A stretch of 64,000 bases of DNA from Mesorhizobium sp. WSM3862 (lineage in GTDB: Bacteria; Pseudomonadota; Alphaproteobacteria; Rhizobiales; Rhizobiaceae): positions 1-64,000 of the forward strand of contig NZ_NSGE01000014.1 of assembly GCF_002294985.1 (NCBI RefSeq). The letters are read 5' to 3'. Both the position numbers and the translations under genes were made by a program. The notes below the pieces were generated by a model, which had not been told where the DNA came from, did not search any database, and was given only the letters and a program-made list of their open reading frames with translations. This document shows, piece by piece, positions 1 to 8,536 of this stretch (position 1 is the stretch's first letter; every line of letters starts with the position of its first letter).

Positions 1-1439
1 TTGGTCTGCGCCACCACATGCGCTTCACCCGTGTCGGGGTCGGTGATCGTCAGCTGGCCGCTGGCGTTCAGCGCCGCTGCCGTGTTGCCCTCGGTCACGG
101 ACTTCGAGTCCGAGCTCACCGTCGCCGCGTCGTTGGTGCCGGTGATGGTGACGGTTACGACCTGCGTTGCCGCCGAGCCATGGCCGTCGTTGACCGTTAC
201 GGTGTAGTGCTCGACCACGCTCTGGCCGTCAGCCAGGTACTGGGCGGCGGCGTTGTTGAGGGCGTAGTGCCATTGCACCGAGCCGTTGGCGGCGTTCGCG
301 GCTTCACTGACAGGGTCAAGCGAGAAGGTGCCGAGCGCAGTCTCACCGGCGGTCGGCGTGAACGACGCAGTGTGGCCATCGCTGAGGTCGACGTCGTTGA
401 AGGTGATCGTGCCGGCAGCGTTGAGCGAGTCAGTCGCCGAAGGTGTCGTGTTGGCATCCTCAACGACCGCACCGTTCTGTGCGCCGCTGGTGATCGAGAC
501 AATGTCATTCGTTCCAGTGATGGTGATGGTCAGCTGCGCCGTATCCGTCAACCCATCCGGGTCACGGACGGTGTATGTAAACACCTCGGTGACTGTGACG
601 CCCTCCGCCAGCGCGTTCGTGTCCACATCACCGTTGTTGAGCGTGTAGGTGTAGGTTCCGTTCGCATTCAGAACAAGTGAGCCATAGGTGCCCACCAACG
701 GAGATCCGACGGTCCCGCCATTTCCAGATCCTGATTCCGGACCTGTCCGGACCGCCGAGACAACCAAGGACGCCTGGCCATCGTCCGCATCCGTATCGTT
801 AGACAGCACGTTGCCCGCGGCTGTGGGATCGCCCGCTACAGGTGTATTTCCCGGGCCAACACCGGCCTCGCGCACCGGATCCGCGGCGTTGGTGTCGTTA
901 ACTCCGACAGGCGAGCTTGGGTCACGGGCGACGAAAACTTGCTCGATCGCGGAGGCTTTCAAATTGATGCTGGTGAAGGTGAATTCTGCCTGCCCCGCCT
1001 GGCCGGTATTGGTGTTCGAATTTGCGCTGATAAAAGCGCGAAACTGAGCGATCTCGTTGTTAAGCGTCGCCATAAACGCGGTGTTGTTGAGCTGGTCATT
1101 GCTCAGGTAGATGAAAAGCGTATCGATTTCGGCTGTGCCTTTGGCAGCGCTTCCGTTGCCGCCGTCATAGACATCGTAGCCGGAAAAGGTCGTTTGCCCG
1201 GTCGTTGTGCCCGTGCCGTAAACCTGGCCGCCAATCTTGTACTGATTTTCCCACGCTCGATAGATGAGCTTATCCGCTCCGGAACCGCCGAGGACCGTAT
1301 CGAAGCCCGAGCCTCCGTCGAGCGTATCCGCGCCCGACCCGCCATTCAGACGGTCGCTTCCGGCGCCCCCGGACAGAATGTCATCTCCGCTGCCGCCAAC
1401 CAGATTGTCGTTGCTGCTCGTGCCAACGGTTGTGGCCAT
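1..1439 (-). CDS. VCBS/RTX-repeat surface or secreted adhesin, N-terminal part (runs off left edge)
   Basis: The reading frame is open from an ATG at 1439 to the left edge, so 479 codons are visible and the C-terminus is missing. A purine-rich GGGGGATGAAAG stands just upstream of the ATG. Residues about 14-60 hold glycine/aspartate nonapeptides of the hemolysin-type calcium-binding kind (GGSGDDIL, GGSGADTL, GGSGFDTV). From about residue 165 onward come VCBS/cadherin-like modules with VxEDANTT-type starts and repeated ITGTNDAA/VSVT signatures. Such proteins are large calcium-dependent adhesins, usually exported by type I secretion. No secretion genes are visible because the locus is cut. RTX repeats at the extreme N-terminus are unusual, since they normally sit near the C-terminal secretion signal. 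Family assignment is good; the exact role (biofilm or host attachment) is inference. Confidence 0.85.
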   Translation of the reverse strand, partial: MATTVGTSSNDNLVGGSGDDILSGGAGSDRLNGGSGADTLDGGSGFDTVLGGSGADKLIYRAWENQYKIGGQVYGTGTTTGQTTFSGYDVYDGGNGSAAKGTAEIDTLFIYLSNDQLNNTAFMATLNNEIAQFRAFISANSNTNTGQAGQAEFTFTSINLKASAIEQVFVARDPSSPVGVNDTNAADPVREAGVGPGNTPVAGDPTAAGNVLSNDTDADDGQASLVVSAVRTGPESGSGNGGTVGSPLVGTYGSLVLNANGTYTYTLNNGDVDTNALAEGVTVTEVFTYTVRDPDGLTDTAQLTITITGTNDIVSITSGAQNGAVVEDANTTPSATDSLNAAGTITFNDVDLSDGHTASFTPTAGETALGTFSLDPVSEAANAANGSVQWHYALNNAAAQYLADGQSVVEHYTVTVNDGHGSAATQVVTVTITGTNDAATVSSDSKSVTEGNTAAALNASGQLTITDPDTGEAHVVAQT

Positions 1440-1740
1440 CTTTCATCCCCCTGGCAGACGCGCTCCGCGCCTGCTCGTTGGCCGTCCGAGACGGCTGACT
1501 ACCCCATGCCGACGAATCGGCGCCCAGTCTGACGGGGAGAGGAAAGGATCAGAGTGCCATGCAACCAGGCGCAACCCGACGGTCCGGCCCGTGAACGGCC
1601 AGCCCAAAAGGCGATTCACAGACAGGTGGTGGCTCGATGGTGATGGCTACGACGGCGATGATCGCCGCGTTGCTTTTCCCCTACCCCAGTAGCGCCGTAC
1701 TCGTTGTTGCCGGTCGGGAGGTAATTCGCGCTACCCTATA

Positions 1741-1825
1741 TATTAGGATATTATTAACTCTACCGCAGCGCGCGTCAATGTCGAATTCGAAGAAGAGTTA
1801 ATGACAAAATGCGTACTTGTACGCA
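1741..1825. promoter_or_regulatory. AT-rich, palindrome-rich region upstream of the adhesin gene
   Basis: The gap 1440-1901 contains no gene I can support. Its part far from the adhesin start is AT-rich and holds three dyads: ATTAACTC (1753-1760) facing GAGTTAAT (1795-1802), the palindrome TCGAATTCGA (1781-1790), and TGCGTAC-TT-GTACGCA (1810-1825). The AT-rich stretch contrasts with the GC-rich surroundings and probably carries the adhesin promoter with regulator sites. It lies 300-390 nt upstream of the ATG, so a long leader or remote control would be implied. The regulators are unknown. Confidence 0.45.
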
Positions 1826-1901
1826 CAGGGTGGATAAAACTGCATCGCACGGGCAAATAGAAATTCGTCTTCCACGTAGCGGATCAGGCCTGTCCCACCG
1901 C

Positions 1902-2753
1902 TCACACCGCCTTGCCCAGCTTGCCGCCGCGCTCGGCGACCGCCTTCTCGACGGCGCGCTTCAGCTCGTCCTTGATCTCGACGGTGTCGGCCATCAGCGT
2001 CTCGATCTTCAGGAAATCGAGGACGCGGTATTTCGAGACGGCCGGGCGGATAAGAATATCCGGCGGGTGCTGCCGCAGCTTGTTGGCGATGATCGACTGC
2101 ATCATCAGCTGCGTGGCGCCATACATGAGGTCGACCGTGGTCGGATGCTTGCGTTCGACGTCGCTCGGCGCCCCGACCACGTCGATGGCGATGATGATGT
2201 CGGCATCCTTCTCGACCAAGTCGAAGGGCACCGGGTTGTAGATGCCACCATCGATCAGCAATCGGTCGTCGCGCATCACCGGGCGGAACACCGCCGGAAT
2301 GGCGGCCGAGGCCGCCAGCGCCGATTGCAAATCGCCCTGCGAGAACACCGCGAGCTTGTGGCCGAAATAGTCGGTCGCCGTCACCTTGAGCGGAATCTTC
2401 AGCTCTTCGAAGGTCGCCGGAATGGCGTCAGGCAGGAAGGCCTTCAGGATGCGCTCGATATTGAACTGGCCGACGCGGATGCCGCCCTGCATGGCCTCGG
2501 CGATCGTGCCCGGCCGCGAGCGCCACATGCGCGCGGCCACCTCGGCGCGGCTGCCGAGGATCAAGCGGCTGTACTCGTGGATCTCCGCCCCTCGCATGCC
2601 GGCGGCCATGCCGGCGCCCATGATGGCGCCGATCGAGGAGCCGGCGATCGCCACCGGTTTGATCCCTAGCTCGTCCAGCGCCTCGATGGCGTGAATATGC
2701 GCCAGCCCGCGCGCGCCGCCGCCGCCGAAGGCAACCGCGAAGGTCGGGCTCAT
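1902..2753 (-). CDS. Patatin-like phospholipase family protein (RssA/NTE type)
   Basis: 283 residues, the usual size of bacterial patatin-like serine acyl hydrolases. The oxyanion-hole loop GGGGARG is at residues 10-16, the nucleophile elbow GSSIG at 38-42 (Ser40), and the catalytic Asp lies in a DGG motif near residue 168, giving the Ser-Asp dyad. There is no clear signal peptide, so it is probably cytoplasmic or membrane-associated. The ATG (2753) overlaps the stop of the upstream M16 gene by four bases (ATGA), so the two are translationally coupled and cotranscribed. It would hydrolyse acyl esters of lipids; the natural substrate cannot be told from sequence. Confidence 0.88.
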   Translation of the reverse strand: MSPTFAVAFGGGGARGLAHIHAIEALDELGIKPVAIAGSSIGAIMGAGMAAGMRGAEIHEYSRLILGSRAEVAARMWRSRPGTIAEAMQGGIRVGQFNIERILKAFLPDAIPATFEELKIPLKVTATDYFGHKLAVFSQGDLQSALAASAAIPAVFRPVMRDDRLLIDGGIYNPVPFDLVEKDADIIIAIDVVGAPSDVERKHPTTVDLMYGATQLMMQSIIANKLRQHPPDILIRPAVSKYRVLDFLKIETLMADTVEIKDELKRAVEKAVAERGGKLGKAV

Positions 2754-4285
2754 CCCTTGCGGGCTCCCGCCACCTGCACCAGCGGCGGTCCGATCACCAT
2801 TATCGCCGGGTCGGCCGACAGAAGCTTCCTTGCCGCGGCCTTGACGTCTGCAAGCGTCACCGCATTGATCAGCGCGGCGCGGCGCTTGATGTAGTCAATG
2901 CCGAGATTGTCGAGCTGCAGCTCGACCAGCGTCGCGGCAATGGAACTGGAGGAGTCCAAATTATTGATGGCGTAGGCGCCGATCATGTATTTCTTGGTCG
3001 CCGCGAGCTCCTCCTCGGTCGGGCCGTTCTCGGCCATCTCCTTCACCACCTGACGCACGATGGCGAGCGTCTCGGCGGCGCGATCGGAACGCGTCGCCGT
3101 CGTCACCAGCAGCGCATTGGAATGCGCGTGATCGACGAGATCGGAGCTGACGCTATAGGCAAGGCCGCGCTTCTCGCGCACCTCCTCGTAAAGCCGCGAC
3201 GTGAAAGTCGAGCCGCCGAGGATCTCGTTCATCAGCACGGCCGCGTAAAAATCGGGATCGCTCCGTTTGACGCCGGGCCAGGCGAGCTGCAGCGAGGTCT
3301 GGGGCAGGTCGTAGTTCACTTCCAGCTGCTGGCCGAGCTTCAGCGACACGTCCGCCACCTGGGCCAGCGTCTGCGTCTGCGGCAGGTCGCCGAACACCTC
3401 GTCCAGCTTGCCGGAGAGCGTGGCGGCGTCGATGTCGCCCACCACCGCCACATGCAGGCCGGCGCGCGCGAAACTCGCTTTGCGAAAGGCCTTGATGTCG
3501 GCGGCCGTTATAGTGGCCAGGCTCTCCTTCGTCCCCTCATCCGGCCGCGCATAGGGATGCTTGCCATAGATCGCGCGCAGCCAGCGCTGCTGGGCGATCG
3601 TGTTGGGGTCGCGCTCGTTGGCGAGAATGCCCGAGAGCATCTGTGCGCGGATGCGGTCGATCGGCGCCTGGTCGAAGCGCGGGCTGTTCACCGCCAGCTT
3701 CAGCAGGCCGAACGCCTCGTCCTTCTGGTCGGACAGCATGCGCATCGAGCCATAAAGGCCGTCGCGTGCCGCCTGAAAACTCATCTCGGCCCCGGCATCG
3801 TCCAGCTTCGACTGGAAGGCCTCGCTGTCGAGGTCGCCGGCGCCCTCGTCGAAAAGGCCGCTCATCAGATTGACCAGACCTTCCTTGCCGGCGGGGTCCT
3901 GCGCGGTGCCGCCGTCGAAGACGAAGCGGATGGCAACCAGCGGGATCGAATGGTCTTCGACCAGCCAGGCGGTGATGCCTTTCTTCGACTTCACCTCCTG
4001 GATGTTCATCTCCGCGTGGGCGGCCAGCGCCGGCAAGAGCAGGAAGAATAGGGCAAAGCAGAGGGTTGCGACGATACGGTAGACCCCCCCTTCTCCCCTT
4101 GTGGGAGAAGGTGGATCGGCGCACAGCGCCGAGACGGAGGAGCATATCGCCCAGCTGGGGCGCCCCTCATCCGGCCGCTTCGCGTCCACCGCCCGGGGGC
4201 GAGCCACGGGTCTCGCCCCGTCCTTCGGACCCCACAAGGGGAGAAGGGAAGAAGCGCCCATTCGTCCGCGTTCCATGCTCATCAT
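2750..4285 (-). CDS. M16 family peptidase-like protein, non-catalytic partner, with repeat-derived N-terminal insert
   Basis: The frame reads 511 residues from the ATG at 4285, which overlaps the stop of the upstream M16 gene (TGATG); 4282 is an equally good ATG. Residues about 14-67 are encoded by a palindromic repeat element (4090-4246). A classical signal peptide follows (YRIVATLCFALFFLLLPALA, then AHAE), after which the M16 domains begin. The zinc-binding HxxEH of active M16 peptidases is absent: the matching region reads GLVNLMSGLFDEGAG. This is therefore the structural half of a heterodimeric periplasmic M16 pair, with the upstream gene as catalytic half. No ATG, GTG or TTG lies close to the signal peptide, so translation may truly run through the repeat, which would bury the signal sequence. 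Alternatively the gene is impaired. Confidence 0.82.
   Translation of the reverse strand: MMSMERGRMGASSLLPLWGPKDGARPVARPRAVDAKRPDEGRPSWAICSSVSALCADPPSPTRGEGGVYRIVATLCFALFFLLLPALAAHAEMNIQEVKSKKGITAWLVEDHSIPLVAIRFVFDGGTAQDPAGKEGLVNLMSGLFDEGAGDLDSEAFQSKLDDAGAEMSFQAARDGLYGSMRMLSDQKDEAFGLLKLAVNSPRFDQAPIDRIRAQMLSGILANERDPNTIAQQRWLRAIYGKHPYARPDEGTKESLATITAADIKAFRKASFARAGLHVAVVGDIDAATLSGKLDEVFGDLPQTQTLAQVADVSLKLGQQLEVNYDLPQTSLQLAWPGVKRSDPDFYAAVLMNEILGGSTFTSRLYEEVREKRGLAYSVSSDLVDHAHSNALLVTTATRSDRAAETLAIVRQVVKEMAENGPTEEELAATKKYMIGAYAINNLDSSSSIAATLVELQLDNLGIDYIKRRAALINAVTLADVKAAARKLLSADPAIMVIGPPLVQVAGARKG
4090..4246. repeat. Palindromic repeat element, family A, copy 1
   Basis: Perfect 16-bp inverted arms, CTTCTCCCCTTGTGGG at 4090-4105 and its complement at 4231-4246, bound a 157-bp element. 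Positions 4111-4139 match the reverse complement of part of the copy at 50262-50404 at 28 of 29 bases. It lies inside the reading frame of the second M16 gene, just after the ATG. This is the kind of intergenic mosaic repeat common in rhizobia (RIME-like); the family name is inference. Confidence 0.8.
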
Positions 4286-5646
4286 CAATTCCCCGCCTGT
4301 TGTTGCGGCAGGAGATAGCCGGTCGTCGAGCGGTCGAGCACCAGGTAGCGGGCGGCCGCGGCCTTGACCTCTGCGGCAGTGACCTTCCGGATGCGGTCGG
4401 GCCATTCCTCGACATCCTTCACGTTGCCGCCGGTGGCGAGCGTCGAGCCGTACATATTGGCCATGTCGTCCTGCTTGTCGCGAGCAAAGACCATCGAACG
4501 GACATAGCGGGTCTTGGCCCGCTCCAGCTCGTCACCGGTCACGCCGTCCTTGGCAATGCGCGCGACCTCGGCATCGACCGCCGCTTCGACTTCGGAAAGC
4601 TTGGCGTCGCCGCGCGGCGAGCCATAGACGGTGAAGTTGGTGGCGTCGAGCATGGTGCCCTGAAAGAAGGCGCCGGCCCCGGAGGCGATGCCCTGCTTCA
4701 CCACCAGCTGCTGGTAGAGGCGGCTGCGGTTGTCGCCGCCCAGGATTTCGGCCAGGAGATCGAGCGCCTCCGCCTCGCCGGGCTTGGCGGTGTGATAGGA
4801 CGGGACCACCCATTGCGTGGAAAAGCTCGGCACCGAGACGCGCGCATCGGTCAGCGTCACGGTGCGCTTGGTGTTCTGCTCCGGCTCGACCGGGCGGATG
4901 CGCGGCCGCAGGTCCGGCCCGCGCGCCACCTTTCCGTAAGTCCTTTCGGCCATTGCCTTCACCGCGTCCGGATCGACGTCGCCGGCGACGATCACCACGG
5001 CGTTGTTCGGCCGGTAGTAGGTGTCGTAGAACGCCTTGGCATCCTCGCGGTTCAATTGCTCCATCTCCTGCATCCAGCCGATCACCGGAATGCGGTAGGG
5101 CTGGTTCTGCCAGAGCGTCGCGTCGACCTCCTCGTCCAGCACTGCCTGCGGATCGTTGTCGATGCGCGAGCGGCGCTCTTCCAGGATAACGTCGCGCTCG
5201 GTCTTGATGACATCGTCGGTGAGGACGAGGTTGCGCATGCGGTCGGCCTCGAACCCCATCATCTCCTCGAGCGCCGAAGGCGGCACCGTCTCATGGAAGA
5301 CGGTGTAGTCGTAGGAGGTGAAGGCGTTGTTCGAGCCGCCGATGTCGGCCACGGCGCGGTCGAACTCGCCGGCTGCGTTGTTGCTCGTAGCCTTGAACAT
5401 CAGATGCTCAAAGAAATGCGCGATGCCGGATTTGCCGGGCGGCTCGTCGGCGCTGCCGATCTTGTACCATACCATATGAGTGACGATCGGGGCGCGATGG
5501 TCCGGAATGACGACGACTTCCAGGCCGTTCTCGAGCAGGAAATCCTTGACCGCGGCTTCGTCGGCGGCGCGTGCCGGAGCCTGCGCCGCGAACGCCAGCG
5601 CGCCGGCAAGGAATGCTGCGCGCAGGCCTCTGGTGTTCAATGTCAT
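4285..5646 (-). CDS. M16 family zinc metallopeptidase, catalytic subunit (processing-peptidase-like)
   Basis: 453 residues from the ATG at 5646, chosen over a start 18 codons upstream because GGAG precedes it and it places a signal peptide right at the N-terminus (residues 1-27, ending PARA-AD). The inverted zinc-binding motif HFFEH is at residues 77-81, followed by the M16 core (HLMFKAT) and, further on, the family's second conserved glutamate region. It is likely periplasmic and degrades peptides, forming a clamshell with the non-catalytic M16 protein encoded directly downstream (stop and start overlap). The patatin gene completes the operon. The substrate is unknown. Confidence 0.9.
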   Translation of the reverse strand: MTLNTRGLRAAFLAGALAFAAQAPARAADEAAVKDFLLENGLEVVVIPDHRAPIVTHMVWYKIGSADEPPGKSGIAHFFEHLMFKATSNNAAGEFDRAVADIGGSNNAFTSYDYTVFHETVPPSALEEMMGFEADRMRNLVLTDDVIKTERDVILEERRSRIDNDPQAVLDEEVDATLWQNQPYRIPVIGWMQEMEQLNREDAKAFYDTYYRPNNAVVIVAGDVDPDAVKAMAERTYGKVARGPDLRPRIRPVEPEQNTKRTVTLTDARVSVPSFSTQWVVPSYHTAKPGEAEALDLLAEILGGDNRSRLYQQLVVKQGIASGAGAFFQGTMLDATNFTVYGSPRGDAKLSEVEAAVDAEVARIAKDGVTGDELERAKTRYVRSMVFARDKQDDMANMYGSTLATGGNVKDVEEWPDRIRKVTAAEVKAAAARYLVLDRSTTGYLLPQQQAGN

Positions 5647-5739
5647 CAAATGCTCCGGTTTCGGTCGCGCGACGATAGAAAAGGTTCCATGGCGAGGCAA
5701 AGTGATTTGTTCGTCATTTTCGAGGCGCGTGCGTCATTT

Positions 5740-5761
5740 CCTTTTCCCTTGCGGGAGAAGG
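5740..5761. repeat. Half copy of palindromic repeat family A, hairpin
   Basis: CCTTTTCCC-TTGC-GGGAGAAGG forms a 9-bp hairpin (one G-U in one strand) of the same design as the two ends of the 50262-50404 element. It lies between the M16 promoter region and the 3' end of rsmD, where it could act as a transcript-end structure. No U-tract follows. Confidence 0.6.
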
Positions 5762-5771
5762 GACGTGCCCC

Positions 5772-6326
5772 TCACCCCACCTCGACAAACCGGATCACCG
5801 TGTCGCCATAGCCGCGCTCGTCCACCACGGAAAAACCGGCGCCCGGTTCGAACGGCGCGGACGCCGCCTCCTCGACCACGCAGAGCGCGCCGGGCAGCAG
5901 CCAGCCGCCGGCCTTTGCCGAGCGCAGCGCGCGCTCGCCGAGGCCCTTGCCATAGGGCGGGTCGGCAAAGACCAGGCCGAAAGGCGACAGCGTGCCGGCT
6001 TCGCCCAAATGGCTCGCGTCGCGGCGGAAGATTTTGGTCCGGCCGGTGAGCCCGAAGGCCTCGACATTGTCGCGGATCAGCCCGCGCCCTTCCGCCGATT
6101 CCTCGATGAAGACGCAGTAGGAGGCGCCGCGCGACAGCGCCTCCAGCCCGAGCGCGCCGGTGCCGGCGAAGAGATCGAGCACACGGCCGCCTTCGAGCTT
6201 TTCGGCATAGCGATGCGCCAGCACGTTGAACACCGCCTCGCGGGTGCGATCGGTGGTCGGACGGATGGCATTGGAACGGGGCGTCGCCAGCGGACGCCCG
6301 CGAAACTCACCGCCGACGATCCGCAT
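5772..6326 (-). CDS. rsmD: 16S rRNA (guanine(966)-N(2))-methyltransferase RsmD
   Basis: 184 residues from the ATG at 6326, starting MRIVGGEFRGRPL, the hallmark N-terminus of RsmD. The SAM-binding motif I is VLDLFAGTGALGLEAL and the catalytic N6/N2-methyltransferase motif is DPPY (in VFADPPYGKG). It methylates G966 of 16S rRNA in the small subunit. The start lies 20 nt inside the end of the upstream pseudouridine synthase gene, so the two rRNA-modification genes are transcribed together. Length and motifs are typical. Confidence 0.95.
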   Translation of the reverse strand: MRIVGGEFRGRPLATPRSNAIRPTTDRTREAVFNVLAHRYAEKLEGGRVLDLFAGTGALGLEALSRGASYCVFIEESAEGRGLIRDNVEAFGLTGRTKIFRRDASHLGEAGTLSPFGLVFADPPYGKGLGERALRSAKAGGWLLPGALCVVEEAASAPFEPGAGFSVVDERGYGDTVIRFVEVG

Positions 6327-8385
6327 TGCCACCCCTCGGCCCCTTCGGACCGCGCGGCCGTTCGCCGCCGCTTCCCTCCGGCCGATCGTCTCTTGGCTTG
6401 CCGAACGGCTTGCCCTTGCCGCCCGGCCTGAACGACGCCTTCCGCGCCTTCGCTTCCGCGGCCTTCGCGGCGTCGGCCTCCGCCCTGCCTTTGCCGATGG
6501 GACGCGCGCCCGGCGCCATCCAGACATTGGCCTTGCGCTGGCCGGGCGGTTCGATCGGCCGCGGTTCGCCTTTCTTGCCGCCGGCCTTGCCGCCGAAGCC
6601 CCGCTCGGACTTGCCGAAGCCGCGCTCGGATTTGTCGAAGCCAGACTTGTCGAAGCGAGACTGGGGACCGCGTTCGCCGAAGGCTCGCTCGGGCTTCGTC
6701 GAAAGCTTGCTCAGCGCCTCGTCGCGGCTGCCCTCACGGCGCTTGCGGGCCTTGATCAGCCCGCCCTCGCCGATCGGCCGGCGGTCGCCCTCGCGCGTGA
6801 ATTTCGGCCGCTCGTCCTCATCGCGGCGCGGCTCGCTGCGTCGCACCGGCTTGTTGGAGAACGGTTTTTGGATCTCGGCGTCGAAATTGGCGCCGGACTC
6901 TTCAACCAGCCGCTCGCCGAGCTGCTCGCGCAGCGTGCGGCCCTTGATTTCCAGCACGTGGCCCTCGGGCAGCTCGTTGAGCTGGAACGGCCCGTAGGAG
7001 ATGCGGATCAGCCGCGTCACCTCCAGCCCCAACGCGCCGAGGATGTTCTTGACCTCGCGGTTCTTGCCTTCGCGCAGGCCGATCGTCAGCCAGGCATTGC
7101 TGCCCTGCTCGCGGTCGAGCGAGGCCTCGACCGAGCCGTAGAAGACGCCGTCGACGGCAATGCCGTCGCGCAAGGCGGTGAGCTTGCTCTCCTCGACCTT
7201 GCCGTGGACGCGCACGCGATAGCGCCGTAGCCAGCCGGTGGCCGGCAGTTCGAGCACCCGCGACAGCCCGCCGTCATTGGTCAGCAGCAGCAGCCCTTCG
7301 GTGTTGATGTCGAGGCGGCCGACGGTCATCAGCCGCGGCAGATCGGCCGGCAGCACGTCGAAGACGGTCTTGCGGCCTTCCGGATCGCGGTTGGTGGTGA
7401 CCACGCCTGCCGGCTTGTGGAACAGGAACAGCCTTGTGCGCTCGATCGGCGGGATCTCCGTGCCGTCGAGATGGATGACGTCGTCGGGCATGACGTTGAA
7501 GGCCGGCGACGACAGCACCTTGCCGTTGACCTTGACGCGGCCGGCGGCGATCAGTTCCTCGGCGTCGCGGCGCGAGGCGATGCCGGCGCGCGCCAGCCGC
7601 TTGGCGATGCGCTCGCCGGCCTCCGGCGCTGCTTCCGAGGGCCGCGGGCGCGGCTTGAAGCCGCCTTCCGGCTTTCTCGCGGCGCTGTCGCGCGGCGCTC
7701 GATCGGCGAAATCCCGCTTCGGGCGCTGCGCGAAGTCGCCTCCGTCTTCGCGCTGCGGCCGGTCGGCCAAGTCGCGCTTGGGCCGATCGCCGAAATCCCG
7801 CTTGGGCCGATCGCCGAACTCGCGCTTGGGGCGATCGAAGCGCCGTTCGGCGCGTTCGCCTTCGGCGGCCATCGGCCGGTCGCCGCGCGGCGTGTAGGGC
7901 TTGCGGCCTTCGCGCTTGTCGAAGGGTTTGCCGTCGCGCGGCGGACCTTTGCGGAACGGTCGTTCGCCACGCTCTCCACCTTCGCCCCCGTCACGAGGCT
8001 TGTAGCTGCGTTTGAAATCGCGGCGCTCGCCTTCCGCGGCCGCTGGCCGATCGCCACGTGGCGTATAGGGCTTGCGGGCGCCATCGCGCTTTTCGAACGG
8101 CTTTCCCTCGGGGCGCGGTCCTTTGCGGAACGGTCGTTCTCCGCGTTCCGCGCCCTCGACGGCGCGCGGCTTGTAGCTGCGCTTGAAATCGCGCGCGGGG
8201 CGCTCGCCATCGGCGGCCATCGGCCTGTCGTCACGCTGCGTGTAAGGCTTGCGCGCGCCATCGCGCTTCTCGAAGGGCTTGCCCTGCGAACGCGCTCCCT
8301 GGCGGAACGGCTTGTCGCCGCGCGGCGTCGGTTTCGATCCGCCTTTGCCCGGCCCTTTGCGTGATGATTTCTTGTCGTCGTCCAT
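6307..8385 (-). CDS. RluB/RsuA-family rRNA pseudouridine synthase with long basic repetitive tails
   Basis: 692 residues from the ATG at 8385 (MDDDKKSSRK). The enzyme core begins near residue 255 with an S4 RNA-binding domain (IAKRLARAGIASRRDAEELI). The RsuA/RluB catalytic motif GRLDINTEGLLLLTNDG follows near residue 355, with its catalytic Asp. The core would isomerise a uridine of 23S or 16S rRNA. The first about 250 residues are Arg/Lys/Asp/Gly/Pro-rich and made of tandem units (KPFEKRDGARKPYTPRGDRP and variants). The last about 170 residues are also basic and low-complexity. Such disordered tails occur in other Rhizobiales homologues and probably aid RNA or ribosome binding. It overlaps rsmD by 20 nt and diverges from tadA. 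Confidence 0.9.
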   Translation of the reverse strand: MDDDKKSSRKGPGKGGSKPTPRGDKPFRQGARSQGKPFEKRDGARKPYTQRDDRPMAADGERPARDFKRSYKPRAVEGAERGERPFRKGPRPEGKPFEKRDGARKPYTPRGDRPAAAEGERRDFKRSYKPRDGGEGGERGERPFRKGPPRDGKPFDKREGRKPYTPRGDRPMAAEGERAERRFDRPKREFGDRPKRDFGDRPKRDLADRPQREDGGDFAQRPKRDFADRAPRDSAARKPEGGFKPRPRPSEAAPEAGERIAKRLARAGIASRRDAEELIAAGRVKVNGKVLSSPAFNVMPDDVIHLDGTEIPPIERTRLFLFHKPAGVVTTNRDPEGRKTVFDVLPADLPRLMTVGRLDINTEGLLLLTNDGGLSRVLELPATGWLRRYRVRVHGKVEESKLTALRDGIAVDGVFYGSVEASLDREQGSNAWLTIGLREGKNREVKNILGALGLEVTRLIRISYGPFQLNELPEGHVLEIKGRTLREQLGERLVEESGANFDAEIQKPFSNKPVRRSEPRRDEDERPKFTREGDRRPIGEGGLIKARKRREGSRDEALSKLSTKPERAFGERGPQSRFDKSGFDKSERGFGKSERGFGGKAGGKKGEPRPIEPPGQRKANVWMAPGARPIGKGRAEADAAKAAEAKARKASFRPGGKGKPFGKPRDDRPEGSGGERPRGPKGPRGGNADRRR

Positions 8386-8483
8386 ATGGATCTTGCTCTT
8401 CTTGGACTGCCGCGGCGCACGCGCCAGGTCGGACGCGTTATGCAAGCAGTGTCATCTTGATTTGCGCATGCAGCAGCGCGGCA

Positions 8484-8501
8484 AAAACCGATTCCGGTTT
8501 T
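8484..8501. other. Hairpin between the rluB-like gene and tadA
   Basis: AAAACCG-ATTC-CGGTTTT is a perfect 7-bp stem with a 4-nt loop. It sits in the 151-bp gap between the divergent starts of the pseudouridine synthase gene (8385) and tadA (8537). It has no gene end to terminate, so an operator, leader hairpin or small dispersed repeat are all possible. Confidence 0.5.
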
Positions 8502-8536
8502 CAGGGTCACGCGCTAGATAACAGGATCACCGTCGG

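Noticed and set aside
4300..4405. Still longer start of the second M16 gene, inside the first M16 gene
   Set aside because: It would overlap the first gene by over 100 nt with no gain in homology; the TGATG junction at 4285 is the natural coupled start.
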